Positions 33,408 to 41,736 of a stretch of DNA of 64,000 nucleotides are shown here, in pieces. Numbering within the stretch: position 1 is the first letter of the stretch; the number at the start of each line of letters is the position of its first letter. This DNA is from a virus: positions 186,001 through 250,000 of the IMG/VR virus record IMGVR_UViG_3300017971_000185; one strand, 5' to 3'. A program made the position numbers and the translations under genes. Below the pieces are notes generated by a model. That model made no database searches. It was not told the origin of the DNA and worked only from the letters and a program-made list of their open reading frames with translations.

Positions 33408-33710
33408 ATGCCTGAATTCAACCCCATGGAGCAGCTACTCGGCTACGAGGATGCCATGCAGCCCGTTGTGGTGACGATCTCCAGCGGCGATGACGATAAG
33501 AAGCCCTTGCACGTTGGGGTTCGTATTCGGCAATGGGGATCGTATTTCCATCTGGAGCCGAAGGTGTGTTGGGTAGAGGGGACGGATGAAATGGTTGCGT
33601 GTGACGAGATGGACTACGACTTCCATGCGGTACGGCTGACAGCAGCGGTTGCCGTCGCTGACATGCTGGTGGACAACATGACCAAGAACAGGATGTTCTA
33701 CCCAAACTGA
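33408..33710 (+). CDS. Hypothetical protein (100 aa)
   Basis: First gene of the unit leading to the endolysin. Contains Met/Glu-rich N-terminus and a beta-rich centre (LHVGVRIRQWGSYFHLEPKV). Soluble, no recognised family. ATG follows the candidate regulatory element closely. Confidence 0.65.
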   Translation: MPEFNPMEQLLGYEDAMQPVVVTISSGDDDKKPLHVGVRIRQWGSYFHLEPKVCWVEGTDEMVACDEMDYDFHAVRLTAAVAVADMLVDNMTKNRMFYPN

Positions 33711-33713
33711 GAC

Positions 33714-34136
33714 ATGCGAGACGCAGGAGACGTTTACGGGCTACGCAACAACCTCCAACGAGTGTTCGTGACTCTGTTGGATGGTCGTTGGCACACAGCC
33801 GAGGAGTTGCGGCGAGTTGGTGGTTCTGGTGGCCCAGCACGTGCGAGGGAGCTACGTGAAGCACGATGTGGAGGCCAGACCGTCTACTGCCGGCGCAAGG
33901 GCCCGTCCGGGTCTCGTGCGAGCAGCTATCGTCTCGATCTCGTTTCGTTGACGGACGAATGGAAAGAACGAATCCTCGCGAATGACCTGTCTTCCCGGCG
34001 AAAGCGGCAGGAGAAAACGTGTCCTGCCTGCAAAGGTCGAGGCAAGGTGTCGTTGACATTCCAGTACGAGCCAGCCAGCGACAAGCCGATCGATCCGACC
34101 CGCTGGAATGCCGTCTTTGACGAGTTTGTGGGATAG
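33714..34136 (+). CDS. Winged-helix-like protein with CxxCxGxG motif (140 aa)
   Basis: The first 75 residues (LQRVFVTLLDGRWHTAEELRRVGG, ARARELREA, then SSYRLDLVS) look like a small winged helix. A single CPACKGRG motif follows near residue 100. DNA binding is plausible. ATG start three bases after the previous stop. Confidence 0.65.
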   Translation: MRDAGDVYGLRNNLQRVFVTLLDGRWHTAEELRRVGGSGGPARARELREARCGGQTVYCRRKGPSGSRASSYRLDLVSLTDEWKERILANDLSSRRKRQEKTCPACKGRGKVSLTFQYEPASDKPIDPTRWNAVFDEFVG

Positions 34137-34156
34137 GCGATAAGGAGCCTATGGGT

Positions 34157-34173
34157 GCCTCCTGTTAGGAGGC
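34157..34173 (+). promoter_or_regulatory. Hairpin that contains the endolysin Shine-Dalgarno
   Basis: GCCTCCT (34157-34163), loop GTT, AGGAGGC (34167-34173). The 3' arm holds AGGAGG, the Shine-Dalgarno of the GTG at 34178. When folded, the ribosome site would be paired. A 7-bp GC-rich stem fits control of translation of the lysis gene. Confidence 0.65.
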
Positions 34174-34177
34174 GACC

Positions 34178-35341
34178 GTGAAGTGGTTAATTGAGCTTCT
34201 GAGATCTCTCTTCGGTGGCAAGAAGCCTGGGGACCCGGCTCCAGCCCCGGTAGATGATGACCGCACGCCTATTCAGCCGATGGTGGCGGAAGGGGCTGAG
34301 GAATACTTGGAAGATCTGGCCAAGGAGCCAGAGCAGAAAACGCCAGCAGAGCACGGTCTCGGCCACGTCGAGCCCGTGTTCAACCACGGGGACTCGGGAC
34401 CGAAGGTCAAGGAGTTTCAACGGTTGCTGGAGCGTCTGGGGTACGAGCTGACTCGGTACGGGGCTGACGGTTTTCTGGGCGACGAGACGCTTCAGGAAGT
34501 GTGTGACTTCCAAGATGACGATCGCGAGAAAGGCGGCATTCTCAAGACCAAGGAGCACGCGCTCAAGATTCGTGGTGTGGGTCCAGATACCTACACGGCA
34601 ATCAAGCTGGAGGCAGAGAAACTGCCGAGGTTTCCGGTTCCAGAGCCCATCATCGAGCCCAAGGCTGGCGAAGAAGATGCGGAAGGGCACACGCCACCTC
34701 ACTTCTACAAGCTGTGTGGGGACGACGGGAAAGGCGTCAAGGCCAAGTACAAGCGCAAGAACGGGTGGAAGGACATCAAGGGGATCACACTGCACCAGAC
34801 GGCTTGCTTGCTTGGTGTCAAGGCCAGTCGCTACAAGAAGGTCAGCGCCCACATCGGGATTCCTCGCGACGGCAAGATCGTCCAGATGAACGGGCTCGAT
34901 TGGGTTGTCTATCACGGCCATGCCTTCAACAAGAAGGATGTAGGGATCGAGATCGATGGCCACTTTTCAGGATTAGAGTCCTATGATGAGGCAACCAAAA
35001 CCTGGACTCCAAATCTCAAGACCTACTGGAAGCCTCAGAGCCAGCCCGATCGGAAGCCGCTATCTGTCACGGATTCTCAAGTCAGAGCGACGCTGAGAGC
35101 CATTGAGTGGATCATCGAGGAAGTCAAGAAGCATGGCGGCGAAGTGGTCTATCTCCACGCACACAGGCAGTCGAGCAAGAGCCGAACGTCCGATCCTGGC
35201 GAGAAGGTGTGGCGGCTCATCGCGCTTGAGGCGAAGGAACGGTGGGGTCTCAAGGATGGCGGCGGCAGTTTCGAGATCGGTGGTTACCCCATCCCTCACG
35301 ATTGGGCGCAGGACGTGACGTACACAGCCAAGTATCGCTGA
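34178..35341 (+). CDS. Endolysin: peptidoglycan-binding domain + N-acetylmuramoyl-L-alanine amidase
   Basis: GTG start behind a perfect AGGAGG inside a hairpin. Residues about 65-130 form a PG_binding_1 domain (GDSGPKVKEFQRLLERLGY, ADGFLGDETLQEV). From residue about 195 an amidase_2 domain follows: GITLHQT (first zinc His), HIGIPRDGKIVQM, GIEIDGH, then LHAHRQSS with H327 and H329, and SDPG as the third ligand region. It would cut the amide bond between MurNAc and L-Ala and free progeny. The N-terminal KWLIELLRSLFGG is hydrophobic but short, so export by a holin is more likely than a signal-arrest helix. Confidence 0.9.
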   Translation: MKWLIELLRSLFGGKKPGDPAPAPVDDDRTPIQPMVAEGAEEYLEDLAKEPEQKTPAEHGLGHVEPVFNHGDSGPKVKEFQRLLERLGYELTRYGADGFLGDETLQEVCDFQDDDREKGGILKTKEHALKIRGVGPDTYTAIKLEAEKLPRFPVPEPIIEPKAGEEDAEGHTPPHFYKLCGDDGKGVKAKYKRKNGWKDIKGITLHQTACLLGVKASRYKKVSAHIGIPRDGKIVQMNGLDWVVYHGHAFNKKDVGIEIDGHFSGLESYDEATKTWTPNLKTYWKPQSQPDRKPLSVTDSQVRATLRAIEWIIEEVKKHGGEVVYLHAHRQSSKSRTSDPGEKVWRLIALEAKERWGLKDGGGSFEIGGYPIPHDWAQDVTYTAKYR

Positions 35342-35369
35342 GTCGAGGAGCGAGTATAGTAGACGAGCA

Positions 35370-35663
35370 ATGCCACTCTTCAAGGTAGCTCCCGAGACAT
35401 TCGGGCTCACTCCAGAGCAAGGTGAGGCTCTCTACGAGCAGTACGTCTTGGAGGAGAAAACCGTTGCCGTGGCGACGCATTTGGCGGGCAAGAAACTCGG
35501 CTGCCAGATCGCTGGAACACGAGCGGCCAAATTCATCCGTGCGAACGGTTGGACTCGGCCACGGTCGTACTACGCCAGGCGCAATCCGTTCAAGGATCTG
35601 ACTCGTGCCAACATCGAGGGCGGCAAGGCTGCGATCAAACGTCGTGGCCAGTGGGTTGACTGA
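35370..35663 (+). CDS. Hypothetical basic protein (97 aa)
   Basis: ATG preceded by GAGTATAGTAGACGAGC, which includes a TATAGT box. Basic, with FIRANGWTRPRSYYARRNPF; the first half (TPEQGEALYEQYVLEEKTVA) is helical, like a helix-turn-helix resolvase-type segment. No family recognised. Confidence 0.65.
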   Translation: MPLFKVAPETFGLTPEQGEALYEQYVLEEKTVAVATHLAGKKLGCQIAGTRAAKFIRANGWTRPRSYYARRNPFKDLTRANIEGGKAAIKRRGQWVD

Positions 35664-35893
35664 GCCGCGCAGCTAGCGCAGCCGGTCTCGTTGGGGCGTT
35701 TAGGGTACCCAACGTGTAACGGCCCCGGACTAAGGGCATGAGCACCCGAGTATGCACTCTTGAGCGCTGCTGCCACCATCCACGCGTTTGCCCTGCCTGC
35801 CGTTTGATCCGTGCCGTTTTTGGCGAAAGGCGCGGTTCCGTTGGTGGTTCCAAAGATCCGCGGAAGGGGCGAAAGGGGGTAGAAGATGGAGAC
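35664..35893 (+). other. 230-base gap with a stem-loop
   Basis: No convincing gene. At 35682-35728 a hairpin can form: CGTTGGG (35689-35695) with CCCAACG (35708-35714), closed by CCGG/CCGG at the ends. An ATG at 35738 is in frame with the next gene and would add 52 residues including a CCHHPRVCPAC stretch, but it has no Shine-Dalgarno. Not a tRNA: no T-arm sequence. Confidence 0.4.
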
Positions 35894-36256
35894 GTGTCCG
35901 CCGACCGCTTCATCTACTTCAAGAAGGGCACGACGCCGCCCACGAAGGACGAGATCGAGTCCCTTCTGCGTAACTACTTCGGCGCCGCCGCGACGGAGAT
36001 CGAGTGGAGGAGCGACCGCTTCTACGTCACTCTCCACGGACACCCATCTTTCCCCTTCGCAGAGATCGCACCCGATGTCCCAAACCCGTACAAGGGAGAG
36101 GATGAGCGGGAGCGGTGGATCGAGGTCTGGCTCGACCGGAAGGACGGCACGGTCGACGTGATGACGCGGCACATGGACCACTACACGGGCGCGCTGGCCA
36201 CCGATCTCGCGCGGACCATCGCCCGCTACTGGCGCGGCCGTCTGGAGGACGACTAG
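35894..36256 (+). CDS. Hypothetical protein (120 aa)
   Basis: GTG 35894 chosen because GATGGAGAC precedes it; ATG 35738 is the longer alternative. GC-rich compared with neighbours. Acidic and aromatic residues alternate (SDRFYVTLHGHPSFPF, then RWIEVWLDRKDG), which suggests a small alpha/beta domain. Family not recognised. Confidence 0.6.
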   Translation: MSADRFIYFKKGTTPPTKDEIESLLRNYFGAAATEIEWRSDRFYVTLHGHPSFPFAEIAPDVPNPYKGEDERERWIEVWLDRKDGTVDVMTRHMDHYTGALATDLARTIARYWRGRLEDD

Positions 36257-36270
36257 AGCGGAAGTGAAAC

Positions 36271-36468
36271 ATGCCACGCCCAAAAAAGAAGCCGTCGAAG
36301 GGAAAGAAAGCTGAGGAGGCCATTGCCGAAGCCGCAGATCTCCTTGAGGAGGCGTGGCTCCACGTGCAACCGAGCGACATGATCGATAACGACAAAGAAG
36401 TCGAGAGCCTACGAGAGCGCATGGAGGCGTTCGTGCGTCGCCACAAAGGGAAGAAAGCTCGGATCTGA
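36271..36468 (+). CDS. Small charged protein (65 aa)
   Basis: Lys-rich N-terminus (MPRPKKKPSKGKK), then an acidic helix and a Lys/Arg end. Possible nucleic-acid binding. ATG after GGAAGTGAAAC. Confidence 0.6.
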   Translation: MPRPKKKPSKGKKAEEAIAEAADLLEEAWLHVQPSDMIDNDKEVESLRERMEAFVRRHKGKKARI

Positions 36469-36531
36469 AAGGGAAGCGTGGCCATGGAACGCACATCTCA
36501 CGATCGCTCCCGGCGTTGGGTAGCGTAGGGC

Positions 36532-36984
36532 ATGCGGCGAGTCGTCGTTGAGAGCCCCTTCCGCACCACGGACATCAAGGTAGCTGGGCACACAATCACG
36601 ATCAAAGAGGATGACAACGTAGCGTATGCTCGGGCTTGCTTGCATGACTGCCTTCAGCGAGGCGAGTCGCCGTACGCGAGCCATCTGTTGTACACGCAGC
36701 CTGGCGTTCTTGACGATTCCGTGCCAGAGGAACGAGCGAAGGGAATCGAGGCTGGCCTGGAGTGGAAGCGGTCAGCCGATGCCTCGATTGTCTACTGCGA
36801 TCGAGGGGTCACGGCCGGGATGATTCTGGGAATCCAGCTTTCCGAGAAGATTGGCCAGCCCGTCGAGTATCGTCAATTGGGCGGCCAGTGGGCGGTCATG
36901 GAGATCGCAGCCATGAGCCTGGACGAGCTACTGGACGAGTTGAAGGTACTCGCGCATACCACGCATGGCTCTGAGAGCGCCTGA
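36532..36984 (+). CDS. DUF7768/DUF4406-like protein
   Basis: A 150-aa protein with the pattern VESPF, NVAYARACLHDCLQRGESPY, SHLLYTQPGVLDD, VP.ERAKGIEAGLEW, then VYCDRGVTAGM and QPVEYRQLG. This matches the family found in phages and bacteria that is related to the nucleoside 2-deoxyribosyltransferase fold. A nucleotide-metabolism role is suspected for the family; activity is unproven. Confidence 0.8.
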   Translation: MRRVVVESPFRTTDIKVAGHTITIKEDDNVAYARACLHDCLQRGESPYASHLLYTQPGVLDDSVPEERAKGIEAGLEWKRSADASIVYCDRGVTAGMILGIQLSEKIGQPVEYRQLGGQWAVMEIAAMSLDELLDELKVLAHTTHGSESA

Positions 36985-36995
36985 GAGCCGTCACA

Positions 36996-37012
36996 AGGCC
37001 GCTATTCGGCCT
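36996..37012 (+). other. Hairpin after the DUF7768-like gene
   Basis: AGGCCG-CTATT-CGGCCT forms a 6-bp stem twelve bases after the stop codon. Followed by ATCTGTTCCCC, not a T-tract. Possible weak terminator or processing site. Confidence 0.4.
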
Positions 37013-37033
37013 ATCTGTTCCCCAGGGTGAGCC

Positions 37034-37759
37034 ATGGAACGCGTAGGCATAGGCCCTTACAGGCCCAAGAAGCGCAAGCGGCAGCGTAGGCAGCGGGGAC
37101 AGGCCAAGCAGAAGGCCAAGATGAGCTACCGCAAGCGCAAGGGTGTCCTCAAACAGAAGGCCAAGATTCGCTATCGCCAGGTACGCAAGTCGCCTGCGTT
37201 CAAGCGAAAGAAGCGCATCTACCGGAAATTCCGCACGCGCCACAGGCGGCTCGGGACGACGGAAGAGATTATGATGCATCCGGCCGTCGAGTTTATGATG
37301 ACCCTAGACGGCGAGCGTGTCGTCGCGGGACATATCACGGGAGTCGTTGCTGACACGTGGCAAGTCGAGTACGCACTTGAGGATGGCACGATCGGTTCCA
37401 TGGACATCGATGACTTCCTCGATCAAGCAGCGTTCTTCGATGACGGCGACATCGAGTTGTTGTTTCTGATTCTCGATGAGGCTTCTTCGGTGGAAGACGA
37501 CGGCGATGAGGATGTGACCGTCTTCGAGTTTGAACCTCCCGCTGAGCCATCGGCTGAGAGAGTCGTCTTGGCCTACCAAGAGCGTCACGCCTTCAACAAG
37601 GAGTCTCCGCCCGACTTGCTCGCGCAGCTTGTGAAGGTTCTCGACAAGGCGAGCACTCAGGCTGAAGGCGATGGGCGTAAAGGACTACGAGATGCCGTGG
37701 GTCGAGTCAAGGGCATCGCCAAGATCGTGGACTCCGCCTGGACGCATCGGAGGGAGTAG
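37034..37759 (+). CDS. Protein with very basic N-terminus and acidic C-terminus (241 aa)
   Basis: The first 80 residues hold over 40 Lys/Arg (blocks such as KKRKRQRRQRGQ), a histone- or ribosomal-like tail likely to bind nucleic acid. Residues about 90-130 form a small beta domain (VVAGHITGVVADTWQVEYAL), then an acidic stretch and a helical end. No family recognised. Possible DNA condensation or structural protein; this is inference only. Confidence 0.7.
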   Translation: MERVGIGPYRPKKRKRQRRQRGQAKQKAKMSYRKRKGVLKQKAKIRYRQVRKSPAFKRKKRIYRKFRTRHRRLGTTEEIMMHPAVEFMMTLDGERVVAGHITGVVADTWQVEYALEDGTIGSMDIDDFLDQAAFFDDGDIELLFLILDEASSVEDDGDEDVTVFEFEPPAEPSAERVVLAYQERHAFNKESPPDLLAQLVKVLDKASTQAEGDGRKGLRDAVGRVKGIAKIVDSAWTHRRE

Positions 37760-37762
37760 GTT

Positions 37763-38002
37763 GTGGCGCTGCCTGCTGACGTTCGGCGGCTCTTAGCTGA
37801 GGTCGAGCGTCGGCGTCAGGCGAGACTGGAGCGTATTCGCTTCCAGAACAACAACCGTCAGTATGGTCGCTCGATCTACGGAGACTTCACCTACTATCCG
37901 AGTCAGATCGAGCCAGAGCACCATCTCAACCGGGGCATCTTGGGGCTAGACAAGATTCTCAGCGGGGTTACTCCGTGGCCTCGTTTCCCGACAATCCCAT
38001 GA
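37763..38002 (+). CDS. Hypothetical protein (79 aa)
   Basis: GTG start. Arg-rich first helix (VRRLLAEVERRRQARLERIR), then a Tyr/Asn-rich end. Stop overlaps the next start by ATGA. Confidence 0.6.
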   Translation: MALPADVRRLLAEVERRRQARLERIRFQNNNRQYGRSIYGDFTYYPSQIEPEHHLNRGILGLDKILSGVTPWPRFPTIP

Positions 38003-38136
38003 GCGCGAGCGCACAACGAGTTGCTTCCCGATACCTGCAAGATGCTCGTGTGGATCACTACGAGGTCGAGAAGTGGCTTGAGGAGGCTGGGGTGAAACCG
38101 GAAATCGCTGCTCCGTCCAAGACGGACGGCCAATGA
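37999..38136 (+). CDS. 45-residue protein with N-terminal RVA tag
   Basis: ATG in an ATGA overlap; ends by overlapping the next ATG. Starts MSASAQRVASRYLQDA, then an acidic helix YEVEKWLEEAG. The N-terminal segment matches the start of the gene at 38381 and the end of the protein at 2095. Confidence 0.6.
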   Translation: MSASAQRVASRYLQDARVDHYEVEKWLEEAGVKPEIAAPSKTDGQ

Positions 38137-38384
38137 CGCTGATGGAGCAGGGAAAGAGGGCATCCATGAAGCGAACAGCAATCGTTAAGAAGCATCCCGA
38201 ACGCGGGGTTTGGTGCCTATTCGATTCTGAGGGTAAGAAGGCGCTCAACTGTTTCAAGAATCGGTACAAGGACAAGAAGCCGCCTCAAGAGGCTATCGAG
38301 CGGGCAGAGCGCATCGTGCAATTCTACAAACACCAGGCTAAGGACATGGCGGTTCGGGTCGCAGCGAGATGGCGGGGCGAATGA
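38133..38384 (+). CDS. Hypothetical protein (83 aa)
   Basis: ATG overlaps the previous stop; an internal ATG at 38166 is possible. Pattern KRTAIVKKHPERGVWCLFDSEGKK, then NRYKDKKPPQEAIERAERIV resembles small phage proteins of unknown role. The end (AKDMAVRVAARWRGE) again carries an RVA segment. Confidence 0.65.
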   Translation: MTLMEQGKRASMKRTAIVKKHPERGVWCLFDSEGKKALNCFKNRYKDKKPPQEAIERAERIVQFYKHQAKDMAVRVAARWRGE

Positions 38385-38810
38385 CGGCGTCAGCACAGCG
38401 CGTGGCACATGCTCATCTTCTCCGCACGGGAGCCAAGGCTCTCAGCGGTAACGCGATTCGGTTGGAAGCAAGACATCAAGAAGGAGGCTGACCAGATCAC
38501 GAGAGAGATTCGCGATGGGTTTGTCAGGAAGAACACGATGAAGCTGAGTGCCATCGTGACCGGGAAAGGCAACCTGAAGAACATCGAAGTCCTGAGTTGG
38601 GCACGTAGCAACTTTGAAGGCGATATGCTGTTCACGTTCAAGGACGGATCGAGTTTCGAGGTACGCAACAAGACCGTGACCAAGATGTCGGTCAAGGGCC
38701 GGTGGTTCTCGCAGTACCCGACGACGTTCCACAAGGTAGTCATGCCGGACGGCAAGAAGATGCCTTCTCCGTCTGAGAAGCGCATGGTCCAGGTATTCGC
38801 GGCAGTGTGA
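38381..38810 (+). CDS. RVA-tagged protein, apparently frameshifted
   Basis: ATG 38381 (ATGA overlap) opens MTASAQRVAHAHLLRTGAKA and continues to a TGA at 38489-38491. The main body, from about 38480 (DIKKEADQITREIRDG) to 38810, lies in another frame, whose first ATG is 38409. The N-terminal tag resembles the gene at 37999, so the true protein probably spans both frames, with a shift near 38460-38490. The body is about 115 aa, beta-rich (FTFKDGSSFEVRNKT), with no known family. Confidence 0.6.
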
Positions 38811-41593
38811 TGGGTCGGCCGAAGTACATCGGGATCTTTCTCACGCCTCAGAGTAGGCGGGCGCTCCTGCGCACCTATCCGCCCGTCCATCCCACTGTCT
38901 ACGCCGATCACGTCACGGTGATCTACGATCCCACCGATGCCGACTTGGAGAAGGTCGAATTGGGAGAGATCGTCACGGTCAAGCCGGTAGCTCATCTGGA
39001 GGACGAAAAGGCCCAGGTGTTGAGGGTGAGCATTCCGTCCTACCTGGCTCGGCTCACCAACCGGGTGCCGCACATCACAATCTCTACGGCTCGCGGTGTT
39101 GCTCCCGTGTATGCGGGCGAGCTAGCCAAGTCGCACCACACCATGATCGCCCCGAAGCCAGGCAACTACACGGGCATCGTGGACGTGGACAAGCGTAGCC
39201 ATCCGGTGCGAACGAGGATGTTCCCGCTGGCCGCTGCTCCCAAGCACTACAAGATCGATCAGGGCGACGTTCGCAAGAAGACGCGCCGTGACAAGAAGCA
39301 GGAGCTAGAGGAGGCGAAAGACCTTGGTTTCTATTCGTACACGGTGATGAAGGTCGTTCCCATCAAGCAGGTCAAGACTCCGCCGGTCTGGAACCAAGGG
39401 CGTATCGACAGGATCAAGAAGGGGCTCGCGTCTGGGAAAGCCTTTCCGCCCATCTCTCTTGCGGGGAAGCGTCCTCCCTATGAGATCAGTGACGGCATCC
39501 ATCGGACCAACGCGAGTATCGACGCTGGCTACACGCACATCCCAGCGTACTTCACGGTGCTCGTAGAGCGCCCCGATCTCTACGAAGAGCCCGAGAAGGA
39601 GAAGCCCAAGCTACGGCCAGGTACTTGGGTCAAGATGCGCGCGTCTCGGGACGGTTTCGATTGGGCGGTTGTGATCGAGTACGTGGGTCCTCGCGTGTGG
39701 AAGGGAGTCAAGCGTCACTTGTACGGTCTCGTAGCGGGCGATACGAACAAGTCCGACTTCATCGGAGACTGGATGGACTCCGAGTTTGATCCCGTGCGGG
39801 AAGGACAAGTACCGAGGAAGGTGCGTGAGACGATTCTGGCAGACCCGTTTGCTGATCATCTTCCGCAGCGACGTGTTGCTGCTCGCCATCTCATCGCTCG
39901 TGACTATTTCGAGATAGGCGACATCATCTTGTACGGGAAGTACAAGAACAAAAAAGCACGGATTGTGGCGTGGGGCAAGGACCACAAGGGAAACCCCACT
40001 GTCGAGATTGAGCCCATCCCCAAGGGCCGCAAGAAGAACAAGACCCTCGGCCTGTTCCGCATCTGGCACGCGCTCCCGCCAGAGGAGCGGAAGAAGGAAG
40101 CGCAGGTTCGGACGGCGGAATTTTCTCCCAATTGGGATTGGCCCAACGTCCTGAAGAATGTGGCCATCTTCAACCAAATCCACAAGACGGTGAAGGGATG
40201 GACGCGCCTGAGCGACAAGGACCGAGTACCGGCGCTCCAGAAAGAAAAGCCGTTCATCGGACAACTGAAGAAGGATGTCGCGGGCGGAACCTTCCCTGGT
40301 CAATGGGAAGCAGGTTTGGCTGAGTGGCTCTATCAGTGGTGGGGATTCGAGTGCCCCAAGAAAGGCACTTCTGATCTGCTTCATCATGAGCTTTCGGTTC
40401 TGTATCGTCATGTTGCCATCGAGCCCAACAACTATTTACTCAAGAAGGATGTCGAAAATACAGCACGAGTGTTAGACACGTACTCCAAGGAGGTCAACGA
40501 CTGTCTCAAGCAAGCCGGGCCAGCGCGTCTGACCTACTCGGGGTTCAAGGTCTGGAATCCGCAGCGCATGCCCGACAAGATGATGCGCAAGCTGTTGAGC
40601 GGCGTCGATCACATCATGGCGATCTTCCGCAAACGAGGGATGGAGAAGGCGCTCACGAAAGGCGTCAAGGACATCCTCGTTCGCAAGTGGACTAGCAACG
40701 ATGGAAAGTATGTTGCCTGGTACTTCTCCCGTGAGCGCCGCATCGTCCTGACCGATGCTGTTCTCAAACCCGGCGGTGGTCGGCTCATGGATCGCTGGAT
40801 CTCCGAAGTGTTCCTCCATGAGTTTGGGCATCATGTCCACATGACGTACCTCCATCCCAACGCTAAGAAGGAATGGGATGCCGGGTGGAGTCCTGTTGAG
40901 TCGGCACGGGAGAAGGTCGAGCAAGAATTCAAGATCACCGGGAAGGACCGAAGGCGGTTCTTCGATCTCATCGAACGGAATGATTGGAGTCCGTCGAAAG
41001 CGGCACGAAAGCTCAAGGGCTTGGACAAGCTACGGTTCATGGCGTGGCTGCGCAACCCTGGTTTGGGAGAGCCCTTGATTACACCTAAGATTGTTCGGTT
41101 GACGCGTCGAGGGAAGGACGTGTTTGATTTCTTGCGGGACCCAGAGGGGCATTGGCGTCAACAACACCCTGGAGACCTGCTCAGTCATCTCCAATATGAG
41201 TCGAAGGAGCAGCAGAGAGCGGAAGAGGATGCTTATGTGGCAAAGCAAGTAGCTCAGAAGCTCCGCCGCCTTCGCAACGATGTTTTGTCTCTCGATTGGG
41301 AAGGCGCAGACAAGATTCCCCGAGCGTTGCAAGACGAGATTCGCAAAGAGGACAAGAGCGTAGACGCTGCGATAGATGCTTTGGAAGTCCCCACGGATTA
41401 TGCGAGAACGAATGAGATGGAGGACTTTGCCGAGTCTTTTGTTGCCTTCGTGGCGAACCCGGCAAAGCTCTCGGACCAGGCCAAGTTCCGCATGCAGCGT
41501 GCTCTCAGCCTCTCCGGGCTCTACGGCAAGCCGATTATGAGGCTGGCTGAGCGGGTCGCTCAGACCTGGCGTCGAAGGCAGGCCGCAGCCTAG
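38810..41593 (+). CDS. 2H phosphoesterase + ParB-like + zinc-metalloprotease motif protein (927 aa)
   Basis: ATG 38810 in a TGATG overlap; the GTG one codon earlier is an alternative. Residues 1-115 have two H.(T/S) motifs, HVTV (34-37) and HITI (88-91), spaced as in 2H/LigT-type phosphoesterases acting on RNA ends or cyclic nucleotides. Residues about 165-255 hold a ParB-like domain (YEISDGIHRTNASIDAGY). Residue 670 begins HEFGHHVH, the zincin motif, after an active-site-like helix. An internal QRRVAARHLIA and a C-terminal AERVAQTWRR carry the RVA tag. Middle parts are unassigned. Perhaps a polyprotein or an injected virion enzyme. Confidence 0.8.
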   Translation: MGRPKYIGIFLTPQSRRALLRTYPPVHPTVYADHVTVIYDPTDADLEKVELGEIVTVKPVAHLEDEKAQVLRVSIPSYLARLTNRVPHITISTARGVAPVYAGELAKSHHTMIAPKPGNYTGIVDVDKRSHPVRTRMFPLAAAPKHYKIDQGDVRKKTRRDKKQELEEAKDLGFYSYTVMKVVPIKQVKTPPVWNQGRIDRIKKGLASGKAFPPISLAGKRPPYEISDGIHRTNASIDAGYTHIPAYFTVLVERPDLYEEPEKEKPKLRPGTWVKMRASRDGFDWAVVIEYVGPRVWKGVKRHLYGLVAGDTNKSDFIGDWMDSEFDPVREGQVPRKVRETILADPFADHLPQRRVAARHLIARDYFEIGDIILYGKYKNKKARIVAWGKDHKGNPTVEIEPIPKGRKKNKTLGLFRIWHALPPEERKKEAQVRTAEFSPNWDWPNVLKNVAIFNQIHKTVKGWTRLSDKDRVPALQKEKPFIGQLKKDVAGGTFPGQWEAGLAEWLYQWWGFECPKKGTSDLLHHELSVLYRHVAIEPNNYLLKKDVENTARVLDTYSKEVNDCLKQAGPARLTYSGFKVWNPQRMPDKMMRKLLSGVDHIMAIFRKRGMEKALTKGVKDILVRKWTSNDGKYVAWYFSRERRIVLTDAVLKPGGGRLMDRWISEVFLHEFGHHVHMTYLHPNAKKEWDAGWSPVESAREKVEQEFKITGKDRRRFFDLIERNDWSPSKAARKLKGLDKLRFMAWLRNPGLGEPLITPKIVRLTRRGKDVFDFLRDPEGHWRQQHPGDLLSHLQYESKEQQRAEEDAYVAKQVAQKLRRLRNDVLSLDWEGADKIPRALQDEIRKEDKSVDAAIDALEVPTDYARTNEMEDFAESFVAFVANPAKLSDQAKFRMQRALSLSGLYGKPIMRLAERVAQTWRRRQAAA

Positions 41594-41736
41594 CTCTGAG
41601 GCTCTGAGGAGCGTCTCCAGAGGCTTCTGGGCCGCCAGGATGCGGCTGTAGTCTCGGGGCTCTGGAGGCTCAGGGAGGCTCCCAGGGCGTCCTACGGGTT
41701 GCGGGCAACGCGCACCGCGCCGGGCGCGCATTTCGT
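41594..41736 (+). other. Intergenic region, repetitive and GC-rich
   Basis: No gene. Contains several GAGGCTCTG/CTCTGGAGG-like repeats and the inverted repeat GGGAG-G-CTCCC (41673-41683). Could include a weak terminator. Motif copy 3 follows at its end. Confidence 0.4.

Noticed and set aside
31954-35341. Classic lysis cassette with holin and spanins
   Set aside because: One lipoprotein could be an outer spanin, but no inner spanin or convincing holin lies beside the endolysin.
35664-35740. tRNA-like look of the region after 35663
   Set aside because: No T-arm sequence, no 7-base anticodon loop and no acceptor stem; only one long-loop hairpin fits.
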